A stretch of DNA of 64,000 nt from Doris montereyensis (Eukaryota > Mollusca > Gastropoda > Nudibranchia > Dorididae): NCBI GenBank assembly GCA_037039925.1, contig JAXRKP010000048.1, positions 371,001-435,000 of the forward strand. The letters are read 5' to 3'. Within the stretch, counting starts at the first letter, position 1; the number at the start of each line of letters is the position of its first letter. The notes beneath the pieces were generated by a model that searched no databases, was not told the origin of the DNA, and was given only the letters and a program-made list of their open reading frames with translations. Positions 1 to 12,093 of this stretch are shown piece after piece. The position numbers and the translations under genes were made by a program.

Positions 1-266
1 ATTTTTAAAGATTATCAAATGAGACTTCTGAGATTTTTAAAGGTTATCAGGTGAGACTTCCGAGATTTTTAAAGATTATCAGATGAGACTTTTGAGATTT
101 TTAAAGGTTATCAGGTGAGACTTCCGAGATTTTTAAAGATTATCAGATGAGACTTCCGAGATTTTTTAAGATTATCAAATGAGACTTCTGAGATTTTTAA
201 AGATTATCAGATGAGACTTCTGAGATTTTTAAAGATTTTCAGATGAGACTTCCAAGATTTTTTAAA
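1..266. repeat. Minisatellite, ~32-bp unit, ~8 copies
   Basis: About eight head-to-tail copies of a 32-bp AT-rich unit (GATTTTTAAAGATTATCAGA followed by TGAGACTTCTGA) with A/G and T/C variants. The array runs off the left edge, so its true length is unknown. It lies upstream of the first visible USP10 exon, so probably in a USP10 intron. Confidence 0.9.
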
Positions 267-580
267 TGGCCGCAAGGGAGTCGATGTTTCAGGGGAAAAT
301 GACTCCGACACCTGTCGTTCTCATGAGCAAGGTCTGAGCCGACACTGTTTCCACTAGACCGACCTCCTGTCTTACTTGTTGCCTGCAGGCCTATCTTAAT
401 TTCATTGGCTGAATAGTATAGATATCGGCCATTGTTGTAACCCGTATGGGACAGGGATGGGGATTTCCGGGTTTTTGGCACAGAGGAGTTCCTCCTTGTT
501 TTTGTCTCATTTTTATACACACACAAGCACCAGCAGTCCGGGAAAACATAGGGTCTAAGTCTAATTAGGACTGATGTCCC
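267..580. other. Unassigned complex sequence with a 95-codon minus-strand ORF
   Basis: This is higher-complexity, less AT-rich sequence than its surroundings. It carries an open minus-strand frame that starts at 526 and reads into the adjoining minisatellite, ending at 239. I recognise no domain. There is no sign of splicing or of a USP10 exon. It could be a fragment of a mobile-element ORF or chance. Confidence 0.15.
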
Positions 581-617
581 AAACAGAGATAGAGAGAGAG
601 AGAGAGATATATATATA

Positions 618-1035
618 TCAATACGGTATCATTTATCGCTGTTCAATGAGAGAGAGACAGAGGGAAAAGGTTGGAGAAAGAGAGTGAAAGAGTAAGACTG
701 GTGTGGTAAGCCTAGTAACAGTAGTAGTGGTACTGGGAGGGAGGGAGAAAGTCAATACTTTATCATTTATTTCAAGTTTAATGAGAGAGAGACAGAGGGG
801 AAAAGGATGCCTCATTTAGAGAAGATTGGTTTGCCCTTTTCAAATTGGTTGGACAGTTCTGCTCTGTGTAAGCCTAGTAATAGTAGTAGTGGTACTGATA
901 GTTAGAGTAGTACATCTACATACCTTTAACATTCAAGTCCCTCCCTGCCTCCCTCCCTGTTTTTCTCTCATTTCTCTCTCTCTCACTCACTATTTTACGA
1001 TTGGTTTTGCCCTTTTCAAATTGGTTGGACAGGGT
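618..1035. repeat. Interleaved local duplications
   Basis: Three short modules recur in this stretch. A TCATTTATN...AATGAGAGAGAGACAGAGGG module occurs near 628-662 and 770-799. A TAAGCCTAGTAA(C/T)AGTAGTAGTGGTACTG module occurs near 707-736 and 869-898. A GATTGGTTT(T)GCCCTTTTCA module extending through AAATTGGTTGGACAG occurs near 824-855 and 999-1031. The interleaved order suggests successive small tandem duplications. Confidence 0.65.
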
Positions 1036-1074
1036 CTTCTAGGTCTCTGTGCTTATAAGACAGCATCCTGACAC

Positions 1075-1078
<4 letters not shown>

Positions 1079-1130
<52 letters not shown>

Positions 1131-1134
1131 CCTC

Positions 1135-1165
<31 letters not shown>

Positions 1166-1250
1166 CTCTCCCTCTCTCCTCTCTCTCTCTCTCACTCACA
1201 CACACACACACACACACAAATACACATATAAATACACACTCTCACATAGG
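1079..1250. repeat. (CT)n / (AC)n compound microsatellite
   Basis: A (TC)n run is interrupted by CCC steps and followed by (CA)n and ATACACA repeats. The pyrimidine strand is the + strand here, i.e. the sense strand of USP10. Confidence 0.9.
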
Positions 1251-1492
1251 GTCTATAATGCAAGATTGCTATACACTATACAGCATCCTGATCAACGCAG
1301 GCACCTGTATTATTGTGTTAACATTACACTTCATACAATACTACTACACATGGGCTACACTACTACATGAGTATTGATTTTTTTTTCATGGTCGCATGTG
1401 CTTGGTCGAAAGTTTCGGGCTTGACTTGAATTAATGAAGTGAAGCTACTTTGATTTGAGCTTTTCTTTTAAAATCCGAGACTCAATTCCAAT

Positions 1493-1625
1493 GTGGGTGG
1501 ATAGCGGGTGCTACTGGTAGGTTCTTCATCTTTCCTTTTCCTCTTTTACCTTATCTTTAATCTTGCTGTTTGCTTTCACCTGAGATCAATGTATATGTTA
1601 GAGGGGTAAACTTCAATAAAACAAG
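1493..1625 (-). mobile_element. Dispersed CCATATGC/GACCTACC element, copy 1 (diverged)
   Basis: On the minus strand this reads like the shared element: a tail resembling GAAGTAGGACCTACCAGC next to a CACCCGC-type stretch, then a GCAAGAT(N)AAAG... body and a TGATCTCAGGTG-type head followed by TTTACCCC. It is diverged, but matches the copies at 3.1 kb and 14.7 kb over the whole length. It lies antisense in a USP10 intron. Confidence 0.55.
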
Positions 1626-1754
1626 CAAACAAGTCCAACCCATGCCCTTTGAATCACGCCAGTAAAGGGAGATAACTCACATGTTGACATTTAAAAAAAA
1701 AAAACTACTATTGTTTAGCTTGGATTAGGAGTTTTGATTCCAAGAGTGTTGCAT

Positions 1755-1960
1755 TATAGGTAGCCAATAGGGGTTTTAAAATCCCTCTGTAGTAACAATG
1801 GTGGTCTCGCAGACAATAAAGGATAAGGAAATTTGATACTTTTTAAAGCCCCATGGGCACAAAGTGGAGACATCTGTGGACACCATGGGTATGAACTGGG
1901 GGACCTCCTAGTCGGCACCATGAAAAGAGAGCGCACTATCAACCCATATTAACCAAGCCA
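1755..1960 (-). mobile_element. Degenerate tRNA-derived SINE-like remnant
   Basis: The minus strand resembles the head of the SINE pair at 5.2-5.6 kb: GGTTGATAGTGCGCTCTCTT, then TTTCATGG, then a decayed box-B-like CCCAGTTCATACCC. Only a low-identity relic is visible. The rest of 1,640-2,269 shows no exon or other repeat I recognise. Confidence 0.35.
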
Positions 1961-2269
1961 ATTAATTTCCTCCCCGTTCATAAATGTACAATTAGTGTTT
2001 TATTTTGGTTGGTAATGCGCTTCTTGCTCATCACAGTGCTCGTCACTTATAACAACTTAACTTTACCCTAAAAAAAAAAAGAATTCTTCGAATATGAGAA
2101 CATTTAAATTCTTGGCCACTGACAATCTTATAAGCGTTGGATGTTTTTGTTGTTATTGTTATGCTTTTAAGATTGATCTCTTTCTAGCAATCATTTGCAA
2201 TTAAGCTGAAGGTTTATTGTTATAAGCTTTCATTTCTCCTCGTCTAAAAATAGGAATGTTCTTTTCCAG

Positions 2270-2411
2270 GTTCATGGCCAACGCAGGATGTTTTTTGATG
2301 TTCTTCCTCCCGTCCTCATTATGCATCTCAAACTGTTTGAGTATTCAAATGGAAATGGTCAGAAAATTCAAAAGAAAATCTCTTTTGACGTTGACCTCCA
2401 AATCCCTAAAG
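2270..2411 (+). CDS. USP10: Ubiquitin carboxyl-terminal hydrolase 10, internal exon (third from last coding exon)
   Basis: USP10 is a cysteine-protease deubiquitinase of the C19/USP family. In characterised animals it removes ubiquitin from substrates such as p53 and ribosomal proteins and takes part in stress-granule control with G3BP. This exon follows a CAG acceptor and starts in phase 0. It encodes 47 residues plus one base and ends at a GTAATT donor. It carries the USP signature LPPVLIMHLKLF, the equivalent of the LPPVLxxHLKRF strand before the His box. FDVDLQIPK follows, matching the PVDLxISKE stretch of vertebrate USP10. The next exon continues the reading frame exactly. The gene enters from the left of the window: I find no earlier USP10 exon here, so the catalytic Cys box and the N-terminal PAM2-like region lie outside. 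The identification rests on collinear match of three exons to the USP10 C terminus. Confidence 0.85.
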
Positions 2412-2721
2412 GTAATTGTTTTTAATTCAATGTTTGCATGTAATGTAGACTTACAGAACTTGGTATATTGTTAATTGAGTAAAAGAAGTATTTAACAATT
2501 GTTTATGAAAACTTACGTTTTTTTTAAAAGTTAATAAATAATGTCCAGAAGTCCACAGTATTGTATCATTAACATTTCTAAGAAAAGAAAGGCTTCTGTA
2601 GGCTGAAAATTAAAAAAAAACCTGTAGCAGTGGTAGAATGGGAGTGGGGGTGAAGGTTGTCCTTTTGATCTATTCCATGCATGCTATCTCTACATTGCTT
2701 TTTGGCTGTTCTTCTCCTCAG

Positions 2722-2790
2722 AAATTTTGTCACGTGTAAGACGCACGAAATATTCATCTCCGAAATCACGATCCTATAAATTATTTGGAG
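2722..2790 (+). CDS. USP10: USP10, penultimate coding exon
   Basis: The 69-nt exon lies between a CTCAG acceptor and a GTAAGT donor (phase 1 in, phase 1 out). The split Glu codon at its start gives the peptide EILSRVRRTKYSSP, and it finishes KSRSYKLFG. This corresponds to the KELLSPG...YRLFAVV segment of human USP10, a linker strand of the USP fold just before the catalytic His. No indels or stops are present. Confidence 0.85.
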
Positions 2791-3096
2791 GTAAGTTTAC
2801 CAATAGCATATTGTTATCTAGGTTTCAATCTCCGGGGATAGAATGAAGACAATTAAAAAAATAATATAAAAAATGCTGTTTTGCTATGTGTGTTGTCAAT
2901 AGCTTTGTGGTCAAGCTGCTATACAGGGGATAGCTACACTAAGTTAAAACTCGTCCCATTCGTTTCGTCCGAATTCACACAAATTTAACTTTTAAAAAAA
3001 TTTAAGTTCTACATCTGTGTTGTAATGGTCTCTATCTGTCAGTGCTGTAAACTAGAATTCTATTTTTAAAAGACTTGACAAGATTCCCTTTGGTGG

Positions 3097-3240
3097 GCGG
3101 TTGGCAGGAGGTGCTGGTAGGTTCTACTTCTTTCCTTTCACTCTTTCACTTCACTTTCAACTTGCTGTGTCCTCTCCTTGATTCACCCCTTTGATCACTG
3201 CACATGATGGATGGGGTAAATTTCAATTTAACAAAATTAA
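3097..3240 (-). mobile_element. Dispersed CCATATGC/GACCTACC element, copy 2
   Basis: A well-preserved minus-strand copy in the last USP10 intron. Plus-strand landmarks are GGTGGGCGGTTGGC, then GCTGGTAGGTTCTACTTC, a TTTCACTCTTTCACTT body, TTGATCACTGCACATG and GGTAAATTTCAATT. Confidence 0.7.
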
Positions 3241-3370
3241 AGAGTCCCTTTAAAGTGAGAGGCCGAACAGTCTCTACGAGGTTAGTTGGTTAGTTGAAAC
3301 TGTCTGAATCTATTCCCATCGGATGATGCTTAACTATTCCTCCCACCCTTCGCCTATTTTCTCATTCTAG

Positions 3371-3561
3371 TGGTCAACCACCATGGCATCCGCATGAATA
3401 ACGGCCACTACACCTCTGATGTCTACCTCCCTGTCGTCAACGGCTGGCTGCATTTTGATGACAGTGAGGTCACTACCACTAACGAAGCCCATGTGCTTCA
3501 GTACTGTGAGGGCAGCATGCCTTACATGCTGTTCTACCGCCGCCTGGATGCAAAGGAATAA
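3371..3561 (+). CDS. USP10: USP10, terminal coding exon with catalytic His/Asp box
   Basis: This exon follows a TTCTAG acceptor, completes a split Val codon and encodes 62 further residues, then TAA at 3559-3561. It reads VVNHHGIRMNNGHYTSDVY: the USP His box, with the catalytic His codon at 3406-3408. WLHFDDSEV follows (the Asp/Asn box), then the PYMLFYRR strand that closes the USP fold. It aligns along its whole length with the human USP10 C terminus (VVYHHG...GHYTTDVF...WLRIDD...YLLYYRR). The frame is intact, so this end of the gene looks functional. Confidence 0.9.
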
Positions 3562-5224
3562 GCTGGCAGCGAGTGAAACGTGGATTGTAGTGATTCAATA
3601 CACTTGAAACGTTTACGAGAACAAAAAAAAGAAGAGAAGACGGGAGGAAGGAAGGAGTTGGATTTTAGTTCATTTTGTGATTTCCCGTGATTGTTTTCTT
3701 AACCTGGCGATATTATGACTGATTGGTTTCTTTCTTGCTGTGAGGCCAGAACGGATTTGGGGACATGGCCAGTTGCATACATTACATGTGACAGTGTTTG
3801 ATAATAGTTTTATGATCCGTCTACAACTTCAATTCACGGCTTCCAAGCTTGGTGAGGGAACTGAAAAGACAACTTGCCCTTGCTTGCGCGCGCTTTCAAT
3901 CTAAACATGGTGTGAGGTGTGTCATACATTTATTTTCATTGGGTTCTGGTTGATATTCGATGAGCGTGTGCTTGCGATTTGATAGTAGATGTGTACATTA
4001 TAGTATGATTATTACACATGTCATAGTGAATTAAGAAGAATTGAAGCAATGAACAGAATTACTCAGTATAAATATTTATCTCTTCATGATTGTTTTTTTT
4101 TAAAAATTTTAAATTGGAAGTGTATCCGGAGTAACAAATGTGAAATATATACATGTCACATGTGAGAATTGTACTTGCTACTTTGCTCTATTTTGTCAAT
4201 TGAAAAAATGTCAGTGTTTCTTCATACCTTTATGAATCGGGAGAGTGTTTTTGTAGTCTTTTCTGTATCCTGCTCGCCAGTATTTGTGAACAGGATGCGT
4301 CTATCTGGACCTTGTTTGATTTTATTTTACAACCAATGACCTGACGATGCGCTTGAAGCGACTCTTCATGTGATACGTAAATGTTGCAGATTTGTGCGTT
4401 CAGAATTTTCAGTCTTATATTACTGCCTTTGCGCTTTACGCTGCATTTCTTTGTTAAATGTAAAAATTCTCATCTCTTCCATCATAAAAGTTTTAAAGTT
4501 TTTCATCCCTTTGTTTGAACATGTAACATATGGAACGGGTGAAGGACTCGTGTAAATATAAAACCCTTTTTGTTGACACCCTTCCCTCCCGCATAGCATT
4601 TTGAATTACCCCGGCTGGTAATCATTATTTCACTACTTAGGTCTTTACGTTGAATGGTCTCTGGAAGACGCTGGTTGCTGAATAAGATTTTTAGGCGTTT
4701 GGATCAAGGAGGAAGAAGAGCGAGTGCAGTCTGTTTCGAGTTAATGCGTGTTTTGGAAAGTGTCGAGAACGTCTATAGCCGATTGTTTTTGGATGTAGAG
4801 TGAAAAATGCTATTAACCATTGCTTCATTACAAATTTTCTCCTCCCCATCGTGTACATAAAGCATTTCACATTATTGGTTGTACTGTTTTCTCCTTATCA
4901 TCATAGTAGACTGCTGAACTGGTTTCTCATTGTCTGTACGTGTATCCCTGTTGTGCTGTGTTTGATCACGAGTGATTTGATAATAATGGCATAGCCATTT
5001 GTACATACCACATCATGACTGCGATGATATGCATAGATTATAGATGTCGCATAACATTGTAAGCATCGCATGATCACATGCTTTCTACCATGTAACTTGT
5101 GAGAGAGTTTTCCTGTCTAGACTTATAACAAGTCCTCTTCCAGTGTTTTGTTTTTTGTTTTAAATTTGTCTTTTATCTAAATTCATGTTATGTTTGGATT
5201 TTTTAATTTTCCTAATAAGCCATA

Positions 5225-5440
5225 TGCAGATTTACGTCACATAGTAGTAGTAGTGGTAGTAGTAGTAAAGGTAATGACATAAGACAATATGAAGACCCCC
5301 ATAGGAACAAAAAGACGAGACAAATGCAAAGAATAGACAAAAAAAATCCTGGCCACCACGAGGATTGAACCCGCGACCTCTGCTTGGCACCCATCGCCTT
5401 GCCATGAAAAGAAAGCGTGCTACCAACCGAGCTAAATCAG
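5225..5440 (-). mobile_element. tRNA-derived SINE (family A), minus copy of an inverted pair
   Basis: The minus strand begins GCTGATTTAGCTCGGTTGGT (box A, at about 5421-5434 on +). It continues with GCTTTCTTTTCATGG, then box B GCGGGTTCAATCC (near 5361-5373) and a body with GGTGGCCAGGATTTTTTT, TTTGTCTCGTCTT and CATATTGTCTTATGTCATTA. It ends in (TAG/TAC)n triplets on the + strand near 5241-5268. Confidence 0.8.
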
Positions 5441-5668
5441 CGTAGTTAGCTCAGTTGGTAGCATACTTTCTTTTCATGGCGAGTATGTGTGCCGGCGCAT
5501 AGGTCGGCGGTGGATTCGATCCCTATGGTGGCCAGGATTTTTTTCTGTCTATTCCTTGTATTTGTCTCGTCTTCATATTGTCTTATGTCATTACCTTCAC
5601 TTCCAACATGCCCCTTGCCTCACTGTTTGTCTTTATCTAGTAGTAGTAGTAGTAGTAATAGTAGTAGC
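5441..5668 (+). mobile_element. tRNA-derived SINE (family A), plus copy of an inverted pair
   Basis: Box A TTAGCTCAGTTGGTAGCAT lies at about 5446-5464 and box B GGTGGATTCGATCCC at about 5508-5523. The same body as the preceding copy follows (GGTGGCCAGGATTTTTTT, GTATTTGTCTCGTCTTC, ATATTGTCTTATGTCATTAC). It ends with (TAG)n at 5639-5664. The two copies are head-to-head with only a few bases between their tRNA heads. Confidence 0.8.
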
Positions 5669-6374
5669 GCTTGACAGTGAATCATGTCTCAATGGAACGT
5701 AACAGGCAATGAGATTTGTTACTGGAGGACTTGTGTTACGGGTTTACATCACTAGATTGTGGCGATGTGGCTGTTAACATGGAATTTCTGCACTCAATTG
5801 GTGGCAACAACAAAATTCTAATGGGATCGAATTAGGTAAGATTCTTGTTAAAAAGTGCGGATGTGTTACTGAGAGTGGAGGTTTTGAGACATTCAAGAAC
5901 CGCCCTTTCACTTGTTAGAAAGTTAATCCAGAAATAAGGATGTTTCAGACCCGTTGTGTAATGAATCTTTATGAATTTTTTTCACTCCTTACGAAGACAC
6001 AACACAGAGAGAGAAAATCCTGGTAGCTGTATATCGACCATCATAACGCTACGTTTTTCTTTGCAGTTTGCCTATCTTCATAGCTTAGAAGAGTAATTTC
6101 TTTATCCAATAGTGTGAAATGACCTTAAAACTACTTAGATATAGTGGCTTGGATCTCATGTAATGATGGCAACGGTATAGTTCTAGTTGATCTTCCTGTT
6201 CAACTATTGAAGCGCTTTGAACTAGTCTTAGAACCTCAAGGAGGTTTTTCATCCTTGCACACGCAAGTTTCACACAATGAGTTACATGAATATAATTTTC
6301 GTTTTGCGGGTGCAATTTGCCAGCTTTAAGTAACATTGTGATGTATTTCTTATCAAGTTTTGTCACAATTGTTT

Positions 6375-6712
6375 TCCGTATAAAGTTCTGTCAAGATTGT
6401 ATTCCTTATCAAGATTGTATTCCTTGTCGTTAAGTCAAGATTGTTTTCCTTATCAAGTTCTGTCAAGATTGTATTCCTTATCAAGTTCTGTCAAGATTGT
6501 ATTCTTTCTCGTTCTGTTAAGATTGTATTCTATCTCGTTCTGTCAAGATTGTATTCCTTGTCAAGTTCTGTCAAGATTGTATTCCTTATCAAAGTCTGTC
6601 AAGATTGTATTCTTTCTCATTCTGTCAAGATTGTATTCCTTATCAAGTTCTGTCAAGATTGTATTATTTTTCGTTTGTCAAGATTGTATTCCTTATTGCA
6701 ACTGCAGAGTGA
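6375..6712 (+). repeat. Minisatellite, ~25-30-bp unit, ~12 copies
   Basis: Copies of GTTCTGTCAAGATTGTATTC plus a variable CTTATCAA / TTTCTC spacer. About a dozen repetitions of the TCAAGATTGTATTC core are visible. Unit lengths vary between about 20 and 32 bp because the spacer varies. It lies in the presumed USP10 3'UTR. Confidence 0.85.
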
Positions 6713-7984
6713 GAGTTTTTGAAGTTGAAAGCACAATTGTTGTTGTGTGCGAGAAATTGCATTTTGATTTTTTTATTACAACGTTCAATTTTTATTTCAT
6801 GTTTTTATTGTAAACTTTGAAATATCGGTTTCAAAAAAGAGGCTCATCATTCAACTATAAAAAAAAGATAGTTTCAACATGTCCAGAGAGAAGATAGAAA
6901 TATTATCTGGAAAACCTGTCTTGTCATACATGATCTTATGAAGCAATTATATTTGACTCATTTATTTTCATTAATGAATTAAAATACTTCCGTCAATGAA
7001 TTCATATGATCTTTTGACAGACGATTTTCATTTTATAGAAAAGAAATAATCACCGACCAGGGCTTGTTTGATGAAATGTCTTCTTTTTTTTTTTTCTTTC
7101 TTTTTTGTTGTTGTTTTTTTTTTATCGAGTGGTTCATTGCGGTGTTTGTTATAACTTGTATCATTGTATTGAAATCATGGCCACCTATATCAGTGTGTAG
7201 GTGGACCACATGTATTGCTGCTAGTTCTTCCTTCTTTCCCACCACCATTATTACTTGACATCTTGTTTCTTCCTTGCACTATATGACTTTCTTTTGGGAT
7301 ATTGTCCAGTGTGCTCTCTCCCCATTTATCGCTAATATTACATTTTAAATGGAATTGTGCATTATGTGCGGTTGATTCTTTAGTTTAATCAGTTTCAGTT
7401 TCAGCCTATCTTTTGCCCGTTTTGATTTTTGATTATTTTTTTTTTTTTAAATTCGATTTTAAAGATTTAGGTTTTTTGTTCTTATTTTATGGTGGGGCGG
7501 GGTTGTTACTGTACTGTATGCCAGTATGTGTATCCAAATGTTATTTATGCGACTGAACAAAGTCGTTCAGGTTACTGAACAAACAAATTGTTCAAGTCAA
7601 TCACGCGTGTTATAATCTTCTTGCTTTCAGACTTTTGTTGATGTTGTGTGTTTTGTTCCATTGCCTCGTGTCACTCCTGCTTTCTCCTTCCCATCCCAGG
7701 TTTTTTATTTGGCCATATGCATGCCTCAGTTGTAGAATGGTTAGTTGTCAGTCATTGCTTTTCATACTTCACCTATGCCTAGGGATTTCGTACAATATTT
7801 ATATTTAGGAGATGAAATATATATATATTTTTATGACATAACATGAAACCGCATTTACGGTAATACTGCCCAATACACATTAGTGAAAAGAGAAGATGAG
7901 AGAGCTTTTTCTTTTCTTTCTTTTTTACCGACATCAAGGGTATCATTGATCAACTATTAGATTTATTGTCAGAGTCAGAGCTAA

Positions 7985-7990
7985 AATAAA
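7985..7990 (+). promoter_or_regulatory. Candidate polyadenylation signal for USP10
   Basis: AATAAA is followed within about 25 nt by a T/GT-rich stretch (GGTGTTTATTGTTTTCTTGT). It is the first canonical hexamer I find after the USP10 stop. A second possible hexamer lies near 10,115 and a third near 15,279. Confidence 0.35.
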
Positions 7991-8817
7991 ATGATTTTTT
8001 CAGCATTAAGGTGTTTATTGTTTTCTTGTTTTTAAATTTTTTATTTTGCTGTATATAATATAAGTTATTTTCTTTTAATCATTCTGTAGACAGGGTTCCC
8101 ATTGAACAAACTAGGATGACTTGAGACTTTCTTAGCGAGGAAAACCGACATAACAGTTCATTATTCTAAACTTAAATTATCAATTCAGCAGGAATTTGGG
8201 ATTGTTCAACCCTTTCAATGACCTAAGCACGTCTTCACTTATCCAATACGCCACAGGCCTGTCTATTGCATAGGCCTTTGACACATCAGTATTTCAAATC
8301 TGGGATAACACTGACTACATTATTCTTAACTTGTCTTACAATAACCTCATAACCTCTTATGGTGTTTCCTAGTGATGATAATGTTCCTTGGATCCGAGGA
8401 AATCCTTGATTTTAGATCTCCTCATTCTCACTGTTGACAGGAAAAATATAAATCCCTCACCTTTGTCGATTGGGCTTTTGTAGATGGAGACTGATAGCCG
8501 CTGTATAATTTTGCTCCTTTTTTATTTTTTCTTATTATTATCACTGAGTTTCACCATGGCCTTGATGATGATAATAGAAGTGATCTATCTGTGGGGCCAT
8601 TTCTTCAAAATATGAATGATGTCCAGAGAAATGGTTACTCATTCTGCCTAGATTTTAGGCTTTTGGGTACTGAAGTTCTAAGATCTATATGAGATTTGTG
8701 ACAGACGATATTAATTTACGGGACAAAGGTGATATCAAAGAAAAGGAATGGAAAAGAAGACGTAGTTCTTTGTGACATGAAAGTGACATTTCATTAGATT
8801 TGAATACTGAAGTCAAT

Positions 8818-9060
8818 GAGGCACCGGTAGCTCAGTTGCTAGAGTGTTGGAACTACCGCCAAGGAGGCCCGAGTTCGATTCCTTGTCCGGCAAAAAAATT
8901 TGGCCCCTTCTATTGATACAGCAGTGAAATGGGTAGCTAGGTCTATTCAGACTCAGCAGAAGTAAAGGTGGCTTGGAAAGCAATGGCAAACTACCACTTT
9001 GTGCCGTATGCCTGGAAAAATCAGGTCAGGTGTATGGGACTTGCTTCACTAAAGTCAACT
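8818..9060 (+). mobile_element. tRNA-derived SINE (different family)
   Basis: The tRNA-like head has box A GGTAGCTCAGTTGCTAGAG (8826-8844) and box B GAGTTCGATTCC (8871-8882). A body follows with TTGGAAAGCAATGGCAAAC at about 8973-8991, then CTGGAAAAATCAGGTCAGG. The AGCAATGGCAAAC stretch resembles a conserved central block in several ancient SINE families, but I cannot name this family from memory with confidence. Confidence 0.7.
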
Positions 9061-9354
9061 TAGATAATAATCTATGTGAAAGCACCAGAGAAGGTGAGGC
9101 CATCAGTGATTGATCAGAAAGAAAAACCCAAGCAGACTCTTCTAAATTTCACTAGCAGACATAGATGTGGGTTAGATCAAGTTTTAATTCAGGTGATATT
9201 GTTTGTTTGTTTCTGTGACGTAAACCCTGTCCAGGTGAAAAACGTTTACAAGCTGCTATTGAAAGAGGTTGGCTGTGGATAAGGAGATATAGATCTAGAG
9301 GTGTATCCTAGAGTTCGTGTACATGACAAAGTATGGTCGTAGCAATCTTGATTT

Positions 9355-9692
9355 GACCTGATTTAGATTTAGTTTACCCACATCCACAACCAAGGTGACC
9401 TGTTGGATATCTGGTAGGATTTTAAATTTTGCCTGGACGGCCTTGTAAACAGCCAAGGGATCTTTAATGTGCACAGAGTGTTGTCATCTCCACACAGGAC
9501 CTCCATTTTATCATCCGTCTCTGATGCGACTAGGTGTTGATCCACCTACCTGGACCAGGGGGGGAGATTTTACTATATATAAAAAAAACTCTAGAAAATT
9601 TTCAACCGTTGGCGGGGCCTGAACCCACGACCTTTGAGCTGAGTGGTCGACAACTTGCCTCTGGGATTCCAAGTCCCCTTAACCTGTAGCAA
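9355..9692 (-). mobile_element. tRNA-related SINE (family B), copy 1
   Basis: Plus-strand landmarks are TTTACCCACATCCACAACCA, GGTAGGATTTTAAATTTTGC, AGGGATCTTTAATGTGCACA, ATCCGTCTCTGATGCGACTA, TTTCAACCGTTGGCGGGGCC and CTGAACCCACGACC...TTGCCTCTGG. Read on the minus strand the high-coordinate end is tRNA-like, with a box-B-like GTGGGTTCAGGCC. Related copies are at 32.5, 60.1 and 62.0 kb. The CACATTAAAGATCCCTTGGC block is the most conserved part. Confidence 0.7.
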
Positions 9693-9699
9693 CCCAATC

Positions 9700-10480
9700 T
9701 GTTGTACCTATGGCAGTGAAAGGGTCAGTGAAAAACACAGTGGCTACAAGGATCTTTGGCTTCAGGACTGTCATTAACAGGAATTTAGTTTCAACATTCC
9801 ACACTTCCACAGCCTGATGGATGCAAACAATAAAGAGTTCTGTTTGACTTTGTCTTTAATTTCTGTGGGGCCTCAACTTTTGTTGTGGTTGAGCAAAGCC
9901 AGATGAATGAAATGGAGACTCACTTATTATAGTTGAAAATAGTTTATATTTTTAGACCATTTTTTTTCTGTCTCCTTTTGGGTGACTAAAGCCAAAAATT
10001 GTTTAATGGCTCTGGTGTAGTGAGTGTCTTGGTTCTAAAGTTGATCAATATTGACAGCATTCAAGATCCAGAAACACAAGGGGAACCCTGATGAGTAATT
10101 TGTTTGAGTTTGTAAATAAAAGAAAATGCAAAAAGTGAAATTGTTTGTTTTATCGTATCACTGAAATCTTCTCATTGGAAATTTGTTCATTATAGAATAT
10201 TTATATTATTTTTTGTGTGTTCATAATTTGTTATGCCCTTTTAAAAGACGATGACACATTGAATGTTATTTTTAATATTATTTTTGTTGTTATCAGGCAA
10301 TTAATTAGTGAACAAGCAAAGGAGCGTAATTTCGATGTGTGTTGCTAGCAATAATTAACTTTAGTCTCCTTGTAAAGAAGCATAATATTTTCAGTTTGCA
10401 AATTGAAATGTAGAAAAATTATAATATATATAATGTTATCTAAGGCAGTGTTTGTTGGTCTTTGAATTTTTTATCTCTCT
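9700..10480. other. Intergenic, no recognisable gene
   Basis: AT-rich sequence with an AATAAA near 10,115. No coding frame, RNA gene or repeat family was recognised. Confidence 0.5.
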
Positions 10481-10484
10481 CATC

Positions 10485-10690
10485 ATTTGATAATTCCTAT
10501 GTTAAAATTGAAATTTTAGTGGCTGAATATGTATATGATAATTCATATGTTAGAATTGAAATTTTAGTGGCTGAGTATGTATCTTATGATGATCCATGTT
10601 TGAAGTGAAAGATAGTAGCTAAATATGTATCCTATGTGGATCCCTATGTTAGAATTGAAATATAGCGCTGGAATATGTATCTTATTTTTA
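10485..10690 (+). repeat. Degenerate tandem repeat, ~60-bp unit, ~3.5 copies
   Basis: Repeated motif ATGTTAGAATTGAAATTTTA then GTGGCTGAATATGTAT and (A)TGATAATTC. The first two copies are near-identical and the last two are diverged. Confidence 0.7.
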
Positions 10691-10855
10691 GTTTACATCT
10701 ATTAGACAGTGAGATTAGGAGTTAATTTTGTTTTTTTAACAACTTTTGTTGTATGTAAGAGTCATGCGTGTGAGAACATCTTACAATGATTTGTTTTATC
10801 GTCTTCAAACAGTGGTGAATGTCTGATGTCACTTTGAATCATAAGTAGCTTTTAC

Positions 10856-12090
<1,235 letters not shown>

Positions 12091-12093
12091 CAC

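Larger units (their letters stand above)
3562..8010 (+). other. USP10: Probable USP10 3'UTR / 3' flank
   Basis: No coding sequence is visible downstream of the stop. The stretch is AT-rich with T-runs and TGTAA/ATTTA motifs. The first canonical AATAAA on the + strand that I find is near 7985. If that signal is used the 3'UTR is about 4.4 kb and would include the inverted SINE pair and the 6.4-6.7 kb minisatellite. Extent is an inference from the signal only. Confidence 0.4.

Noticed and set aside
239..526. 95-codon minus-strand ORF
   Set aside because: No domain was recognised and it ends inside a minisatellite. It is kept only as an unassigned region rather than a gene.
2256..2474. 72-codon + frame over the first USP10 exon
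   Set aside because: It is in the wrong frame. The frame giving LPPVLIMHLKLF has proper splice sites and continues into the next exon.
5441..5530. Possible genuine tRNA gene
   Set aside because: Boxes A and B are present, but the flanking body repeats the neighbouring inverted copy and no paired acceptor stem is evident. This is the head of a SINE.
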